The notes under the pieces were generated by a model. It made no database searches. It was not told the DNA's origin and worked only from the letters and a program-made list of their open reading frames with translations. A program made the translations under genes and the position numbers. Shown one piece after another: positions 7,983 through 15,924 of a stretch of DNA of 48,782 nucleotides. Each line of letters opens with the position of its first letter. The stretch's first letter is position 1. This DNA comes from a virus. The DNA is taken from IMG/VR virus record IMGVR_UViG_3300008116_000097, positions 1 through 48,782 of that record; one strand, given 5' to 3'.

Positions 7983-8765
7983 GTGCTGTACCGTTTCCAC
8001 CAATATATTAACGAGAAAAAAGTTTCTGAATTTTATCACGATGAACTAAATCCTAAGTTTTGGACTAAAAAAACTAACAAGGATGGTTCTATCGATTGGG
8101 TATTCGATAAGAATATCAGAAAAAAGCTATTAAAAATAGCGGATGATTTCTATTCCAAATTTGAAGATACGATCGGCAAGCCCAAAATCGTAGATATTCA
8201 ATTGACAGGCTCCCTGTCAAATTATAACTATACAGATTATTCGGACCTCGACGTCCATATTTTGGTTGATTTCGATAAGATCGATGCACCTAAAAAGGTT
8301 TTGAAATCTGCGATTGACGGAATCAGATTTATTTGGAATCTCCGCCACGATGTCAAATTGAGAGGTCACGAGGTAGAAACATACATGCAAGATGAGGATG
8401 AACCTCATACAGCATCTGGCCTTTACTCGTTAATGGACGATGAGTGGATAGTAAAGCCACAATTCGATCCGCCAACAGTTGATCCTGCAGACGTTCAAAC
8501 CAAGTATGAAGGTATTGCTTCGGACATCGATAAGTTAGAATCTAAACTTGCCAAAGATAAATTACCCGCCGACCAGGCCAAACTTCTTTTCAGCCGAGCT
8601 AATAAGCTAAAGGATAAAATCATGAAGATGAGAAAGGAAGGATTGAGCGAGGAAGGTGAGTTCTCCGTAGGTAATCTTGCTTTCAAGAAGCTTCGTAATA
8701 AGGGATATATAGAAAAATTGATCGATACGATCAGTTTGGCTTACGACAAAATTTACTCTGAATAA
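7983..8765 (+). CDS. Nucleotidyltransferase-fold protein with head-targeting peptide
   Basis: 260 residues starting at GTG. The N-terminus MLYRFHQYINE-K fits the phage's putative capsid-targeting peptide with cleavage after Glu11. The body carries a Pol-beta-type nucleotidyltransferase signature, IQLTGSLSNYNYTDYSDLDV, with GS at 76-77 and the catalytic-type Asp pair at 88 and 90, followed by HILVD and a later HEVETY. FYHDELNPKFW upstream is, as I recall, shared by an uncharacterised myovirus family. Such enzymes transfer a nucleotide to RNA, protein or small molecules. Placement beside head genes and the peptide suggest it is packaged and acts on the new host early; substrate unknown. TAATG overlap joins it to the next gene. 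Confidence 0.75.
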   Translation: MLYRFHQYINEKKVSEFYHDELNPKFWTKKTNKDGSIDWVFDKNIRKKLLKIADDFYSKFEDTIGKPKIVDIQLTGSLSNYNYTDYSDLDVHILVDFDKIDAPKKVLKSAIDGIRFIWNLRHDVKLRGHEVETYMQDEDEPHTASGLYSLMDDEWIVKPQFDPPTVDPADVQTKYEGIASDIDKLESKLAKDKLPADQAKLLFSRANKLKDKIMKMRKEGLSEEGEFSVGNLAFKKLRNKGYIEKLIDTISLAYDKIYSE

Positions 8766-11353
8766 TGATATTACTTCTACCTAATAAAGGCAGTTTAGGC
8801 GCTGGCCAAACGATGCCAATGATTCAAGTCCCTATCAGTGCGATTGAAGGCGGGGAATTTGTCGAATTAAATGATTTCCAGTGGTGGGCAAAGACCTCAG
8901 ACTGGCAGAATTGGTTGAAATCCAATCCTAGAACTTGGCAGGCTGAATCGGAAGATCATGGATATTTGAAAGATCTTTTTGATTATCCTCACCATAGCGA
9001 AATAAAAAGACTCAAGACTTTTGAAGATTTTGCAGCAGACTTTGATCTGTTAAACGAGGATGAGGAGGGCGATCCACAAATGGGAGAGGCATACCTTAAA
9101 TTTCTCAAAGCAAAAGATAATTTAGAGAAATCCGGAAAAATCGACGGACAGATTGAATTCGAAAACGTTCAGACCGGAGAGGATAATGCTTGGTTTCTTT
9201 CATTCTCTGATGAGGGAGGAACTGATTCAACTGAATCTGAAATGGCTTATAAGATCAAGAAGAAGTATTCTACAGGAGGTCAATTTGCTATTTACGATTT
9301 AACTGAAATCCAGCCACTCAATAAAACTCTTGATGACAAAAGTACATTCAAGGAGATATTCGAAAAGTCAGCAGATTTCTTTGGTAAAGCCTTACCGTAT
9401 GCCCTAATGGGTCTTTCTGGTTTTGTCGCATTGAAAGCAGCTGGAGGATTATTCAGATTGGTTGGTCTTTCTTCAAGTGTCAAAAATTTTGCTGGCAAAA
9501 GAAGAGCAGCTAAATCATTAGCTAATGCTAAATCCATTTTAACCAAAGGTGGAAAATGGGCATTTAGAGGTTTGAAGAACACCGGTAAATTACTGGCTGG
9601 CGTTACTCAGGGATTGGGTAAGGGATTCAAATGGGCTAAGCAAGGATATAAATTTTCAAGAAATGCAGCTAAGACCCGCCCAACCGCGGTTATGAACAGC
9701 ATTAAAGCTTTTGGAAGGGGTTTCTTAAAAACCGCTTCGAAGGCATTACCAAAAACTGCAGTCGAGGCAATACCAGTGGTTGGATGGATCCTAGCAATAG
9801 GTGATGTTGCACAGCAAACATATAACTGGTTCAGCGACAATCAAGCACCAAGATTTGCAGACTTTGATGGATCAGCGATAGCTCATGATTCTTTTGAGCC
9901 TGGAAAAATCCCAGCTGGAGAAATCATAACTATCTGCTGGACACAGGAAGGAAAATTGAGTAGTGGATGGGAAGGATTCCTACCATTCACAGCAGACGAC
10001 ACCAGAACAACTATGGATATTGCCAAGATTGGCGATTTTTCAAATTCATCTCTGTTTATTCTACTCAATGTCGGATCAAAAGGTATGTCGGAAGCTCTTG
10101 CCAAGAATGATATCACATTTATCGTATTTGAGAAATCTTCTAAATTCGAACACGGGTTTACAGACAATGACGATCTACAGTTCAGAATAGTAGGCATTCA
10201 AAATGCTTCAGAACACGCTGAAGCAATGTATTTCCACGGAATCTGTCCATGGGCAACTTTCATGGACGCATACGATACAGCTTCTCCACAATTGGTTGAA
10301 TTAGACCCAAGTGCTCCAGATAACTTTGAATTCAATTTTCAGCAAGGCGCTTCTAGAGTCAATGTTTCCGGAGAATTGGTTGATTCAAGCTTTGTGAATC
10401 TTTCTAATCCAGAATCGGGATTGAATAAGATGGTTGAAAAGGGAACGGAGAAAGAAATTGACGAGGAACCTGAAGTAGCTCCTGTTAAGTCAGCGAGCAC
10501 CGAAGAAACACCTCAGCAAGCTCCAGCCGATAAGCCCGCACAGAGTGAACCGCAAAAATCTCCAGAATTACCTAAGCCGGAAGAAGTATCACAGCCGAGC
10601 GAAAGCCGCGTTCTAAATTTCAGTTCATTCATGAGAATTTACGAATCAGCAGAACTAATAGTTGAAGCTGATGCTGAAGAGGCAGGGGAAGAAATTGATT
10701 TCAACTCTGTGAATGTTGCAATTTATAGAGTTAACTCGATAGAGAATGCAGATAGGAATTCTTCTACTGCTCCTCCAAAATTTGATTACTTTGTCGTAGA
10801 TGCAACACCTGAAGTATGGGGCGCACAGGAAGGAGACCCAATCGACGTTGCTTCGGATGAATATGACATGGAGGATACCCGTAAAGGATTTGCTCCTGTA
10901 ATCGGTAGACACGAAAGCGAATGGCTATCGATTGAACCAATCGAAGCGGCAGGCGAGGATGATGCAGCGTTAGATTACACAACTGAGCCTGATGAGGAAA
11001 TAGCTTCTTCTTACATAGAAGTAGCTGATGATCAGGTAAAGCTGAAAATCAAAGACGATATCCAGAAAATGAAGGATACAGCAGTCGGAGGGTTTAATCT
11101 TTTGAAAGAATTGACCACCGAGGATGAACGCAAACAATTGGGCATCGACAAATGGGAAGAAGTTGATGTGATCAAGGTTAAAGGAGATCCTTTAAAAGGC
11201 GAGGAAAGATCCATTAAGATGAGAGAGAAAAAATCTTTCGGTGGATTCATTCCCAACGGAGCAAAGAAAACATTCACGCCAAAAGATGGTGAATTATACT
11301 ACCTAGCTACCAGTATCTTCAACAGAATGAAGAACAAGGTTAGGGTAAGATAA
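8765..11353 (+). CDS. Large presumptive virion protein with amphipathic core, 862 aa
   Basis: Not recognised as a family. Visible architecture: acidic N-terminus; a targeting-peptide-like stretch at 80-98 ending in LLNE; a hydrophobic helix region near 207-235 (ALPYALMGLSGFVALKAAGG); a long basic, Gly/Lys-rich amphipathic stretch to about 330; a second hydrophobic helix AIPVVGWILAIGD near 334-348; a beta-rich middle; a Pro/Glu linker near 555-612; then a second targeting-like stretch VLNFSSFMRIYE at 616-627 and IVE at 632-634. The two stretches look like prohead-protease sites. Between portal and protease genes, this fits an internal or ejection protein able to contact membranes. That role is inference. 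Confidence 0.65.
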   Translation: MILLLPNKGSLGAGQTMPMIQVPISAIEGGEFVELNDFQWWAKTSDWQNWLKSNPRTWQAESEDHGYLKDLFDYPHHSEIKRLKTFEDFAADFDLLNEDEEGDPQMGEAYLKFLKAKDNLEKSGKIDGQIEFENVQTGEDNAWFLSFSDEGGTDSTESEMAYKIKKKYSTGGQFAIYDLTEIQPLNKTLDDKSTFKEIFEKSADFFGKALPYALMGLSGFVALKAAGGLFRLVGLSSSVKNFAGKRRAAKSLANAKSILTKGGKWAFRGLKNTGKLLAGVTQGLGKGFKWAKQGYKFSRNAAKTRPTAVMNSIKAFGRGFLKTASKALPKTAVEAIPVVGWILAIGDVAQQTYNWFSDNQAPRFADFDGSAIAHDSFEPGKIPAGEIITICWTQEGKLSSGWEGFLPFTADDTRTTMDIAKIGDFSNSSLFILLNVGSKGMSEALAKNDITFIVFEKSSKFEHGFTDNDDLQFRIVGIQNASEHAEAMYFHGICPWATFMDAYDTASPQLVELDPSAPDNFEFNFQQGASRVNVSGELVDSSFVNLSNPESGLNKMVEKGTEKEIDEEPEVAPVKSASTEETPQQAPADKPAQSEPQKSPELPKPEEVSQPSESRVLNFSSFMRIYESAELIVEADAEEAGEEIDFNSVNVAIYRVNSIENADRNSSTAPPKFDYFVVDATPEVWGAQEGDPIDVASDEYDMEDTRKGFAPVIGRHESEWLSIEPIEAAGEDDAALDYTTEPDEEIASSYIEVADDQVKLKIKDDIQKMKDTAVGGFNLLKELTTEDERKQLGIDKWEEVDVIKVKGDPLKGEERSIKMREKKSFGGFIPNGAKKTFTPKDGELYYLATSIFNRMKNKVRVR

Positions 11354-11357
11354 TTTT

Positions 11358-11373
11358 TCTTTCACGTGAAAGA
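11358..11373. repeat. 16-base perfect palindrome, possible operator
   Basis: TCTTTCACGTGAAAGA is a perfect palindrome centred on CACGTG. Its right end overlaps the first two bases of the promoter-like box at 11372. It could be a binding site for a dimeric regulator of the capsid operon, or a short hairpin ending the upstream transcript. Confidence 0.6.
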
Positions 11374-11380
11374 TATATAA
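11372..11380 (+). promoter_or_regulatory. Candidate late promoter box (GATATATAA)
   Basis: The box begins 32 bases before the GTG start of the protease-scaffold gene, the same spacing as at other units. It would drive the protease-scaffold and major capsid genes, which end at the terminator at 15112-15141. Confidence 0.5.
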
Positions 11381-11403
11381 AAGAACAAAAATAAACTGTA
11401 TAA

Positions 11404-13368
11404 GTGAAAAATCAGGACTTAAACGAAAATTTGGTTTTCATCCTCGAGAGACAGGAAGCTGTCTTAGAAGCGAAAACCAAGGATGATGAGGTAGTTCTAG
11501 AAGGTGTTGCTGCTGTTTTCGGCGAAGAAAACAACAACGGACGAATCTACGACGAAACCGAATACCTTCCGCATTTGGAATACCTTAAAGAAAAAATCGC
11601 TCAGAATAGATTGGTTGGTGAACTTGACCATCCTGAGAAATTTGATGTTTCTTTGAAAAACATTTCTCACTTGATCCAAGAGCTTGATTACGATAAAAGC
11701 AAGAGATGCTTGAAGATCAAAGTAAAATTGTTGGATACCCCAGCTGGTAAAATTGCTAAAAGTTTAGTTGAAGCAGGAATTCCTATTTCAATTTCTTCAA
11801 GAGCAGCTGGTAATGTTGGTCCAGACAAGAAGGTTCAGATCAAGAAAATTTTCACTTATGATCTAGTTGCTGATCCTGGTTTCAAGAATGCACAACTCTA
11901 TAGAGTTAATGAAAGCGTAGATTTCAGCTTCGAAGAATTCAAAAATTACAAAAAAAATAGCGTTGTAGCATCGCTTTCGTTAATAAATGAGAGCTTAGGA
12001 TTAAAAAATGATTCCTTGACTCAGATATATAGCGTATCGAACAACGAAGAGTTCGAAAAATTAATCGGTATAGACAAAATAAAACAAGCACAAATGGATA
12101 ATAACAAAGAATTCGTTACTGCAGACGAGCTTAACAAATACTCAGTGTATTTGAAAGAGCAGATGAAAGCAATGAAGGAAGAGATCAATTCATTGAAATC
12201 TGCAGCTGATGTTTCTGCTACACTCGAAGTTTCTGAATCAGAATCAGGTTCTGAAGCAGACGCAAGAATCGCTAAATTAGAAAAGTATTGCGCCTACTTG
12301 GGAGAGAATTTAGAAAATTCGATCCGTTACGGAGAATACGTTGCTAAGAATTTGGATGATTCAATTTCTTACTCAAAGTATTTGGCTAAGAGTTTAGATG
12401 AGAGCATTAGTTATTCTAAGTACTTGGCTGAGAATCTTGATAAGACGATCGGCTACAGCGAATATGTTGCTGAAAGCGTAGACAAGAACATCGAATACAG
12501 CAAGTATTTGGCTGAGAAATTAGATACTAACATTTCTTACTCTGAGTACATTGCAGAAAATTTGGATAAGAATATTTCTTATTCTGAGTACATTGCAGAA
12601 AACGTAGAAAATAACATTGCTTACTCTGAGCATCTTTCTGAAAAGATCAATCAAGGTATCTCTTACTCTGAGTACATTGCAGAAAACCTCGAAAAAGGTA
12701 TCTCTTATTCAGAATACGTTGCAGAGAATGTTAACAAAGGTCTTGCTTACTCTGAGTACATCGCAGAGAAATTGGATTCTTCAATCCGTTACACCGAGTA
12801 CATCGCTGAGTCTGTAGACACCAAAGAAACAGCTCCTGCTTTGAATGAGCAGGCTAAATCTGAAGCCGAATTAGCTTCTGCATCAGATTTGAATGAGTCT
12901 GGATTTGCTGGTGATTATGCAGATTTAGGAACTAAAATTGACAAACTTATTGAATCAGTTAATACACAGAAGACTGAAAGTTTAATAAAGGAAGCTGAAC
13001 AAAAAGTTTCCAAGGCCACAACACAGAAGGCTATCAACGAATCTCAAGATGCTGATGTGAACGAAGGCGAAACCCCTAAATCAGGTTTCAAATTTATTGA
13101 CGAAATGCCTGAAGAATTCCGTCCCGCATGGGAAGGTTTGAATGAGTCTCAACAGCACTCAATCAAAGCACAGGCTGCTCTTCGTAAACTTGACACCGAC
13201 TACCAGATCAGAAATTTCTGGTCTACACGTCAATTGGGTGTTGAACCTATCGGTTTACAGAAGTTGAATGAGAACGCAGAAATCCCAACTGCTGCAAATT
13301 CAAAAGAAATCTACGGTAATGGTTACTTGGATTTCTTAAGTAAAGAGTTGGAGAAACGCTTCAAATAA
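11404..13368 (+). CDS. 21: Prohead protease fused to scaffold (gp21-gp22-like fusion)
   Basis: 654 residues from a GTG start. Residues about 20-170 are the gp21-type serine protease: NNNGRIYDE, VGELDHPEKF with catalytic-type His76 (T4: GELNHP), and ISISSRAAGNV with catalytic Ser131/132 (T4: VSSRGLGS). T4 gp21 ends near here at 212 residues. This protein continues with a coiled-coil-like region, twelve 14-residue repeats (306-473, consensus NISYSEYIAENLDK) and a C-terminal domain (about 560-654) ending LDFLSKELEKRFK, which recalls the T4 gp22 scaffold end 'VASRF'. It thus seems to be protease and scaffold in one chain; no separate gp22 gene exists before gp23. Most repeats hold an [L/I/V]-x-E site, so the scaffold would be cut to small peptides. 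Confidence 0.85.
   Translation: MKNQDLNENLVFILERQEAVLEAKTKDDEVVLEGVAAVFGEENNNGRIYDETEYLPHLEYLKEKIAQNRLVGELDHPEKFDVSLKNISHLIQELDYDKSKRCLKIKVKLLDTPAGKIAKSLVEAGIPISISSRAAGNVGPDKKVQIKKIFTYDLVADPGFKNAQLYRVNESVDFSFEEFKNYKKNSVVASLSLINESLGLKNDSLTQIYSVSNNEEFEKLIGIDKIKQAQMDNNKEFVTADELNKYSVYLKEQMKAMKEEINSLKSAADVSATLEVSESESGSEADARIAKLEKYCAYLGENLENSIRYGEYVAKNLDDSISYSKYLAKSLDESISYSKYLAENLDKTIGYSEYVAESVDKNIEYSKYLAEKLDTNISYSEYIAENLDKNISYSEYIAENVENNIAYSEHLSEKINQGISYSEYIAENLEKGISYSEYVAENVNKGLAYSEYIAEKLDSSIRYTEYIAESVDTKETAPALNEQAKSEAELASASDLNESGFAGDYADLGTKIDKLIESVNTQKTESLIKEAEQKVSKATTQKAINESQDADVNEGETPKSGFKFIDEMPEEFRPAWEGLNESQQHSIKAQAALRKLDTDYQIRNFWSTRQLGVEPIGLQKLNENAEIPTAANSKEIYGNGYLDFLSKELEKRFK
12277..12822 (+). 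repeat. 42-base coding repeats (14-aa units) in the scaffold region
   Basis: One degenerate unit (12277-12318) and twelve clear units (12319-12822) of 42 bases, encoding 14 residues with consensus NISYSEYIAENLDK. Fourteen residues is two heptads, expected for a regular helical rod. At least nine units carry LAE, IAE or VAE, the kind of site cut by T4 prohead protease. Confidence 0.9.
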
Positions 13369-13386
13369 AAAAAACAAAACAAAAAA
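13369..13386 (+). promoter_or_regulatory. A-rich translation leader before major capsid gene
   Basis: The 18 bases between the protease-scaffold stop and the capsid ATG are all A except for two C, with no Shine-Dalgarno sequence. In Flavobacteriia the anti-Shine-Dalgarno end of 16S rRNA is occluded on the ribosome and A-rich leaders favour initiation, so this fits a strong start site in such a host. Confidence 0.55.
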
Positions 13387-15090
13387 ATGAAACTCATTAA
13401 CGAATCTGAGATTTATGATACCTGGGCGCCTATTTTGGAATCAAAAACCGGTATCAGCTCTCCCGAGAAAAAAGAATGGTTGGCTAAATACTGCCACTAC
13501 CACTCATTAAACGAATCTGCCGGTGCATACAACACTTTGGGTGTATTGAACGGTATGGGTCCTGTTGCTCCTCCTTTGTACCCTGGTATGAGCAGCTTCA
13601 GCGGTTCAAACGCTAACGCTGGTTTCTACAACAGTGCAAACTTTGGATCTGGTGACAAATTCCCTAGCTTATTGCCTTTGGCTATTCAGGTTGCTGCTAA
13701 AACCGTTGGTTTTGACATCGTTCCTGTAATTCCTATGTCAGGACCTACTGGCGTATTGTCTTACTTGGATTATGTTTACGCTGGTGGTAAATTGAACCCT
13801 AGCCAAATCAGCGCATCTTCAACTTCTGCTGAAGCTTTGGCTGCTGCTCCTTCAATGATTAAAGTTGAATTGTCTTCTGGCGCTTCTTCTTTGACCGTTG
13901 GTACTACTTACTACTTGACTTCAGCTACTTCAGCTGCTGCTTACATCACTACTGCTTTCGTTGGTTACTCACGTATCGATGGCTTCGCTATCTTCCGTAT
14001 TACCGACATGACAACAGGTGAAACAGTTGCTTCTACAGTTGCTTCAGGTACTAAAGTTGGTACTTCAATCGACACTACAACTGGTGGTGGTACTGCTGCT
14101 GGAACTGCACAATTGGTTAAAACTTTGGAAGATCACATTCAAGGTTTCTCTGGTGCTGGTTTCAACAACAACCAAAACTGGCAAGGTCCTTACGTAGATG
14201 GTACTAAGACCTACAACCCAATGTTGAGAGGTACTGCAGAATCTACCTACTACAATTCACTTGGTTTGAACACCTTCACCAAATTCGTTGAAGCTGACAC
14301 TTTCCAAGTTGCTGCATCTGTAACTACTGAGCAAATTCAAGATTTGAATAAGCAATTCGGTATCGACGTGATCAGCATGATCGAGAACGCTTTGGTTAAC
14401 GAAGTATCTCAAGCCATCAACAAGCACATCTTGGCTCGTGCATTTGCCTTAGGTTGGTCTAACTGCTTCCAGTTCAACGCTACCGAAGGTCAAAACATGA
14501 ACTTGAACTTGGTTATCGGTGGTACTGCAGGTTCTTACACTATTCCTTCATACGTAGGTAAAGCAGATGCTGCTTTGACTATGACTGGAGTAGCTGGTCC
14601 TTCTTCAGGAACTTACGAGAACTTGTCTACTCTTCAGCGTCGTTTGTTCTCACGTATTTTGGCTGCTGCCAACGTCGTAGCAAACCGCGGACGTCGTGGA
14701 CCTGCTAACTTCATCGTTACTAACGCTAACATCGCTAGTGCTTTGCAAGATATCAGCCAGTTCACTTTCGCTCCTTTCACTAACACCTTGACTCAAAACA
14801 ACGGTACTTTGTATCCTGTAGGTTCATTGGCTGGTATGACTGTATATGTTGACCAGAACATGGCTTTCAACGATACTCGCGTATTGGTTGGACGTAAAGG
14901 TGGTGATGACGAACCAGGTTTGAAATTCATGCCTTACATGATGGCTGAGTCAATTCAGACTATCTCAGAAGGTACTATGTCTCCTAAAATCGCAGTTAAG
15001 TCTCGCTATGCTTTGGTAGAAGCTGGACACTTGCCTGAGACCATGTATTTCTGCTTCAACGTTAACATCCCTGCTGGTGGTATTAACTAA
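13387..15090 (+). CDS. 23: Major capsid protein, gp23-like
   Basis: 567 residues (T4 gp23: 521). The N-terminal ESEIYDTWAPILESK corresponds to the T4 start 'AELLNKWKPLLEG'. SLNE-SAGAYNTLG gives a predicted prohead-protease cut after Glu43 (T4: after Glu65 in LTE-A). Downstream are NLALPLAIQVAAK-like helix PLAIQVAAKTVGFDIVPVIP and MSGPTGVLSYLDYVYAG, matching 'FDICGVQPMNSPTGQVFALR', then TTEQIQDLNKQFGID and NRGRRGPANFIVTNA, a gp23 P-domain hallmark. Residues about 140-250 are Ser/Thr/Ala/Gly-rich and may be the insertion domain. Arg is mostly CGT/CGC and Leu mostly TTG, unlike the AGA-rich neighbours, as expected for a very highly expressed gene. A strong terminator follows. Confidence 0.95.
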   Translation: MKLINESEIYDTWAPILESKTGISSPEKKEWLAKYCHYHSLNESAGAYNTLGVLNGMGPVAPPLYPGMSSFSGSNANAGFYNSANFGSGDKFPSLLPLAIQVAAKTVGFDIVPVIPMSGPTGVLSYLDYVYAGGKLNPSQISASSTSAEALAAAPSMIKVELSSGASSLTVGTTYYLTSATSAAAYITTAFVGYSRIDGFAIFRITDMTTGETVASTVASGTKVGTSIDTTTGGGTAAGTAQLVKTLEDHIQGFSGAGFNNNQNWQGPYVDGTKTYNPMLRGTAESTYYNSLGLNTFTKFVEADTFQVAASVTTEQIQDLNKQFGIDVISMIENALVNEVSQAINKHILARAFALGWSNCFQFNATEGQNMNLNLVIGGTAGSYTIPSYVGKADAALTMTGVAGPSSGTYENLSTLQRRLFSRILAAANVVANRGRRGPANFIVTNANIASALQDISQFTFAPFTNTLTQNNGTLYPVGSLAGMTVYVDQNMAFNDTRVLVGRKGGDDEPGLKFMPYMMAESIQTISEGTMSPKIAVKSRYALVEAGHLPETMYFCFNVNIPAGGIN

Positions 15091-15111
15091 TCTAGCTAGA
15101 ATATAAGCAAC

Positions 15112-15141
15112 AAAAAAACCCGGGGAAACTCGGGTTTTTTT
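15112..15141 (+). terminator. Intrinsic terminator after the major capsid gene
   Basis: AAAAAAACCCG at 15112-15122 pairs with CGGGTTTTTTT at 15131-15141 around an 8-base loop. The GC core followed by a run of seven T is a typical rho-independent terminator. Confidence 0.9.
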
Positions 15142-15182
15142 GTGGTCTTTCCGCTCGGGGTTTCTTTTCATCTTTCTGTGTG

Positions 15183-15192
15183 GATATATAAG
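15183..15192 (+). promoter_or_regulatory. Candidate late promoter box (GATATATAAG)
   Basis: Located between the capsid terminator and the next start codon, 31 bases before the ATG at 15214. It is the only promoter-like sequence that could serve the five genes 15214-19514. Confidence 0.5.
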
Positions 15193-15213
15193 ATCGATAA
15201 ATAATCTATTTGT

Positions 15214-15924
15214 ATGAAGAAAATATTGGAGTACCGCGAATACCTTGACAATAAAGAATTATTGGAGGGTTTCAGCCAAGATTCACCTGTTCTTGCTGAA
15301 TTTTCCGAATTCATTTCGGAATCAATTAACGAATCTTCGTTTGTTCGTGGTGGTGACCAAATTCTAAACAACCTATCAAAAGCACTCTTTGGATCTCTTT
15401 CTAAAGTTTCGATGATCGATCAGACGGTTGATAAGATTTATCAGTTGAAAGCAAAACTAATAGATCAAGAGTATAATATGATCAAGGAGTTTGATAAGAT
15501 CCAGGATAAGGTTAAAGAGCTCAGAAGCAGCGGTGCTAGTCCTGAAATGGTCAGATCAGTACGCAAGCAGAGAGACGCAAAGCAAAATGAATTTGAGGCT
15601 TTCGAAAAAAGGACCAATCTTGAGATCGAAAGAGGAATGAAACTTCTCGGAGAAATCATTGGGAATAATAAAAGAAGGCAAGAATATTCAGATTCAGTAA
15701 TCTCGCAAGCAGAAGTTAATCTGGCTGATTATGAATATAAGAAAGCAAAAAAAGAAGGTAAGGCAAGCGAGGCAGAACTGAAACAATTACTCAGTAACTT
15801 AGAAGACAAAAAAGAGGAATTGAAAGACGAAACCCAAGATTTAAAAGATCTTGCTGCAAAACAGCAAAATCCTAAGCCTAAAGTTCCTGTCATGAAAGTA
15901 AGCAAGCCAATAAAGACAGCATGA
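15214..15924 (+). CDS. Presumptive internal head protein, coiled coil, 236 aa
   Basis: The N-terminal 40 residues hold several targeting/cleavage-like stretches (EYREYLDNKELLE-G, FSEFISESINE-S); the best predicted prohead-protease cut is after Glu40. The rest is highly charged and helical, with long Lys/Glu coiled-coil segments from about 65 to 205, and a short Pro/Lys-rich tail (NPKPKVPVMKVSKPIK). No enzyme motif is seen. First gene after the capsid terminator and promoter box, in an ATGA overlap with the next gene. It resembles T4 internal or core proteins in character, not in sequence. Confidence 0.65.
   Translation: MKKILEYREYLDNKELLEGFSQDSPVLAEFSEFISESINESSFVRGGDQILNNLSKALFGSLSKVSMIDQTVDKIYQLKAKLIDQEYNMIKEFDKIQDKVKELRSSGASPEMVRSVRKQRDAKQNEFEAFEKRTNLEIERGMKLLGEIIGNNKRRQEYSDSVISQAEVNLADYEYKKAKKEGKASEAELKQLLSNLEDKKEELKDETQDLKDLAAKQQNPKPKVPVMKVSKPIKTA

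Noticed and set aside
8703-8711. GATATATAG inside the nucleotidyltransferase gene as a promoter for the 862-aa gene
   Set aside because: It is within coding sequence, 62 bases from the next start and without inverted repeats; kept out of the promoter list though not excluded.
12277-12822. CRISPR array
   Set aside because: The regular 42-base repeats have no spacers, are in frame and encode a helical repeat.
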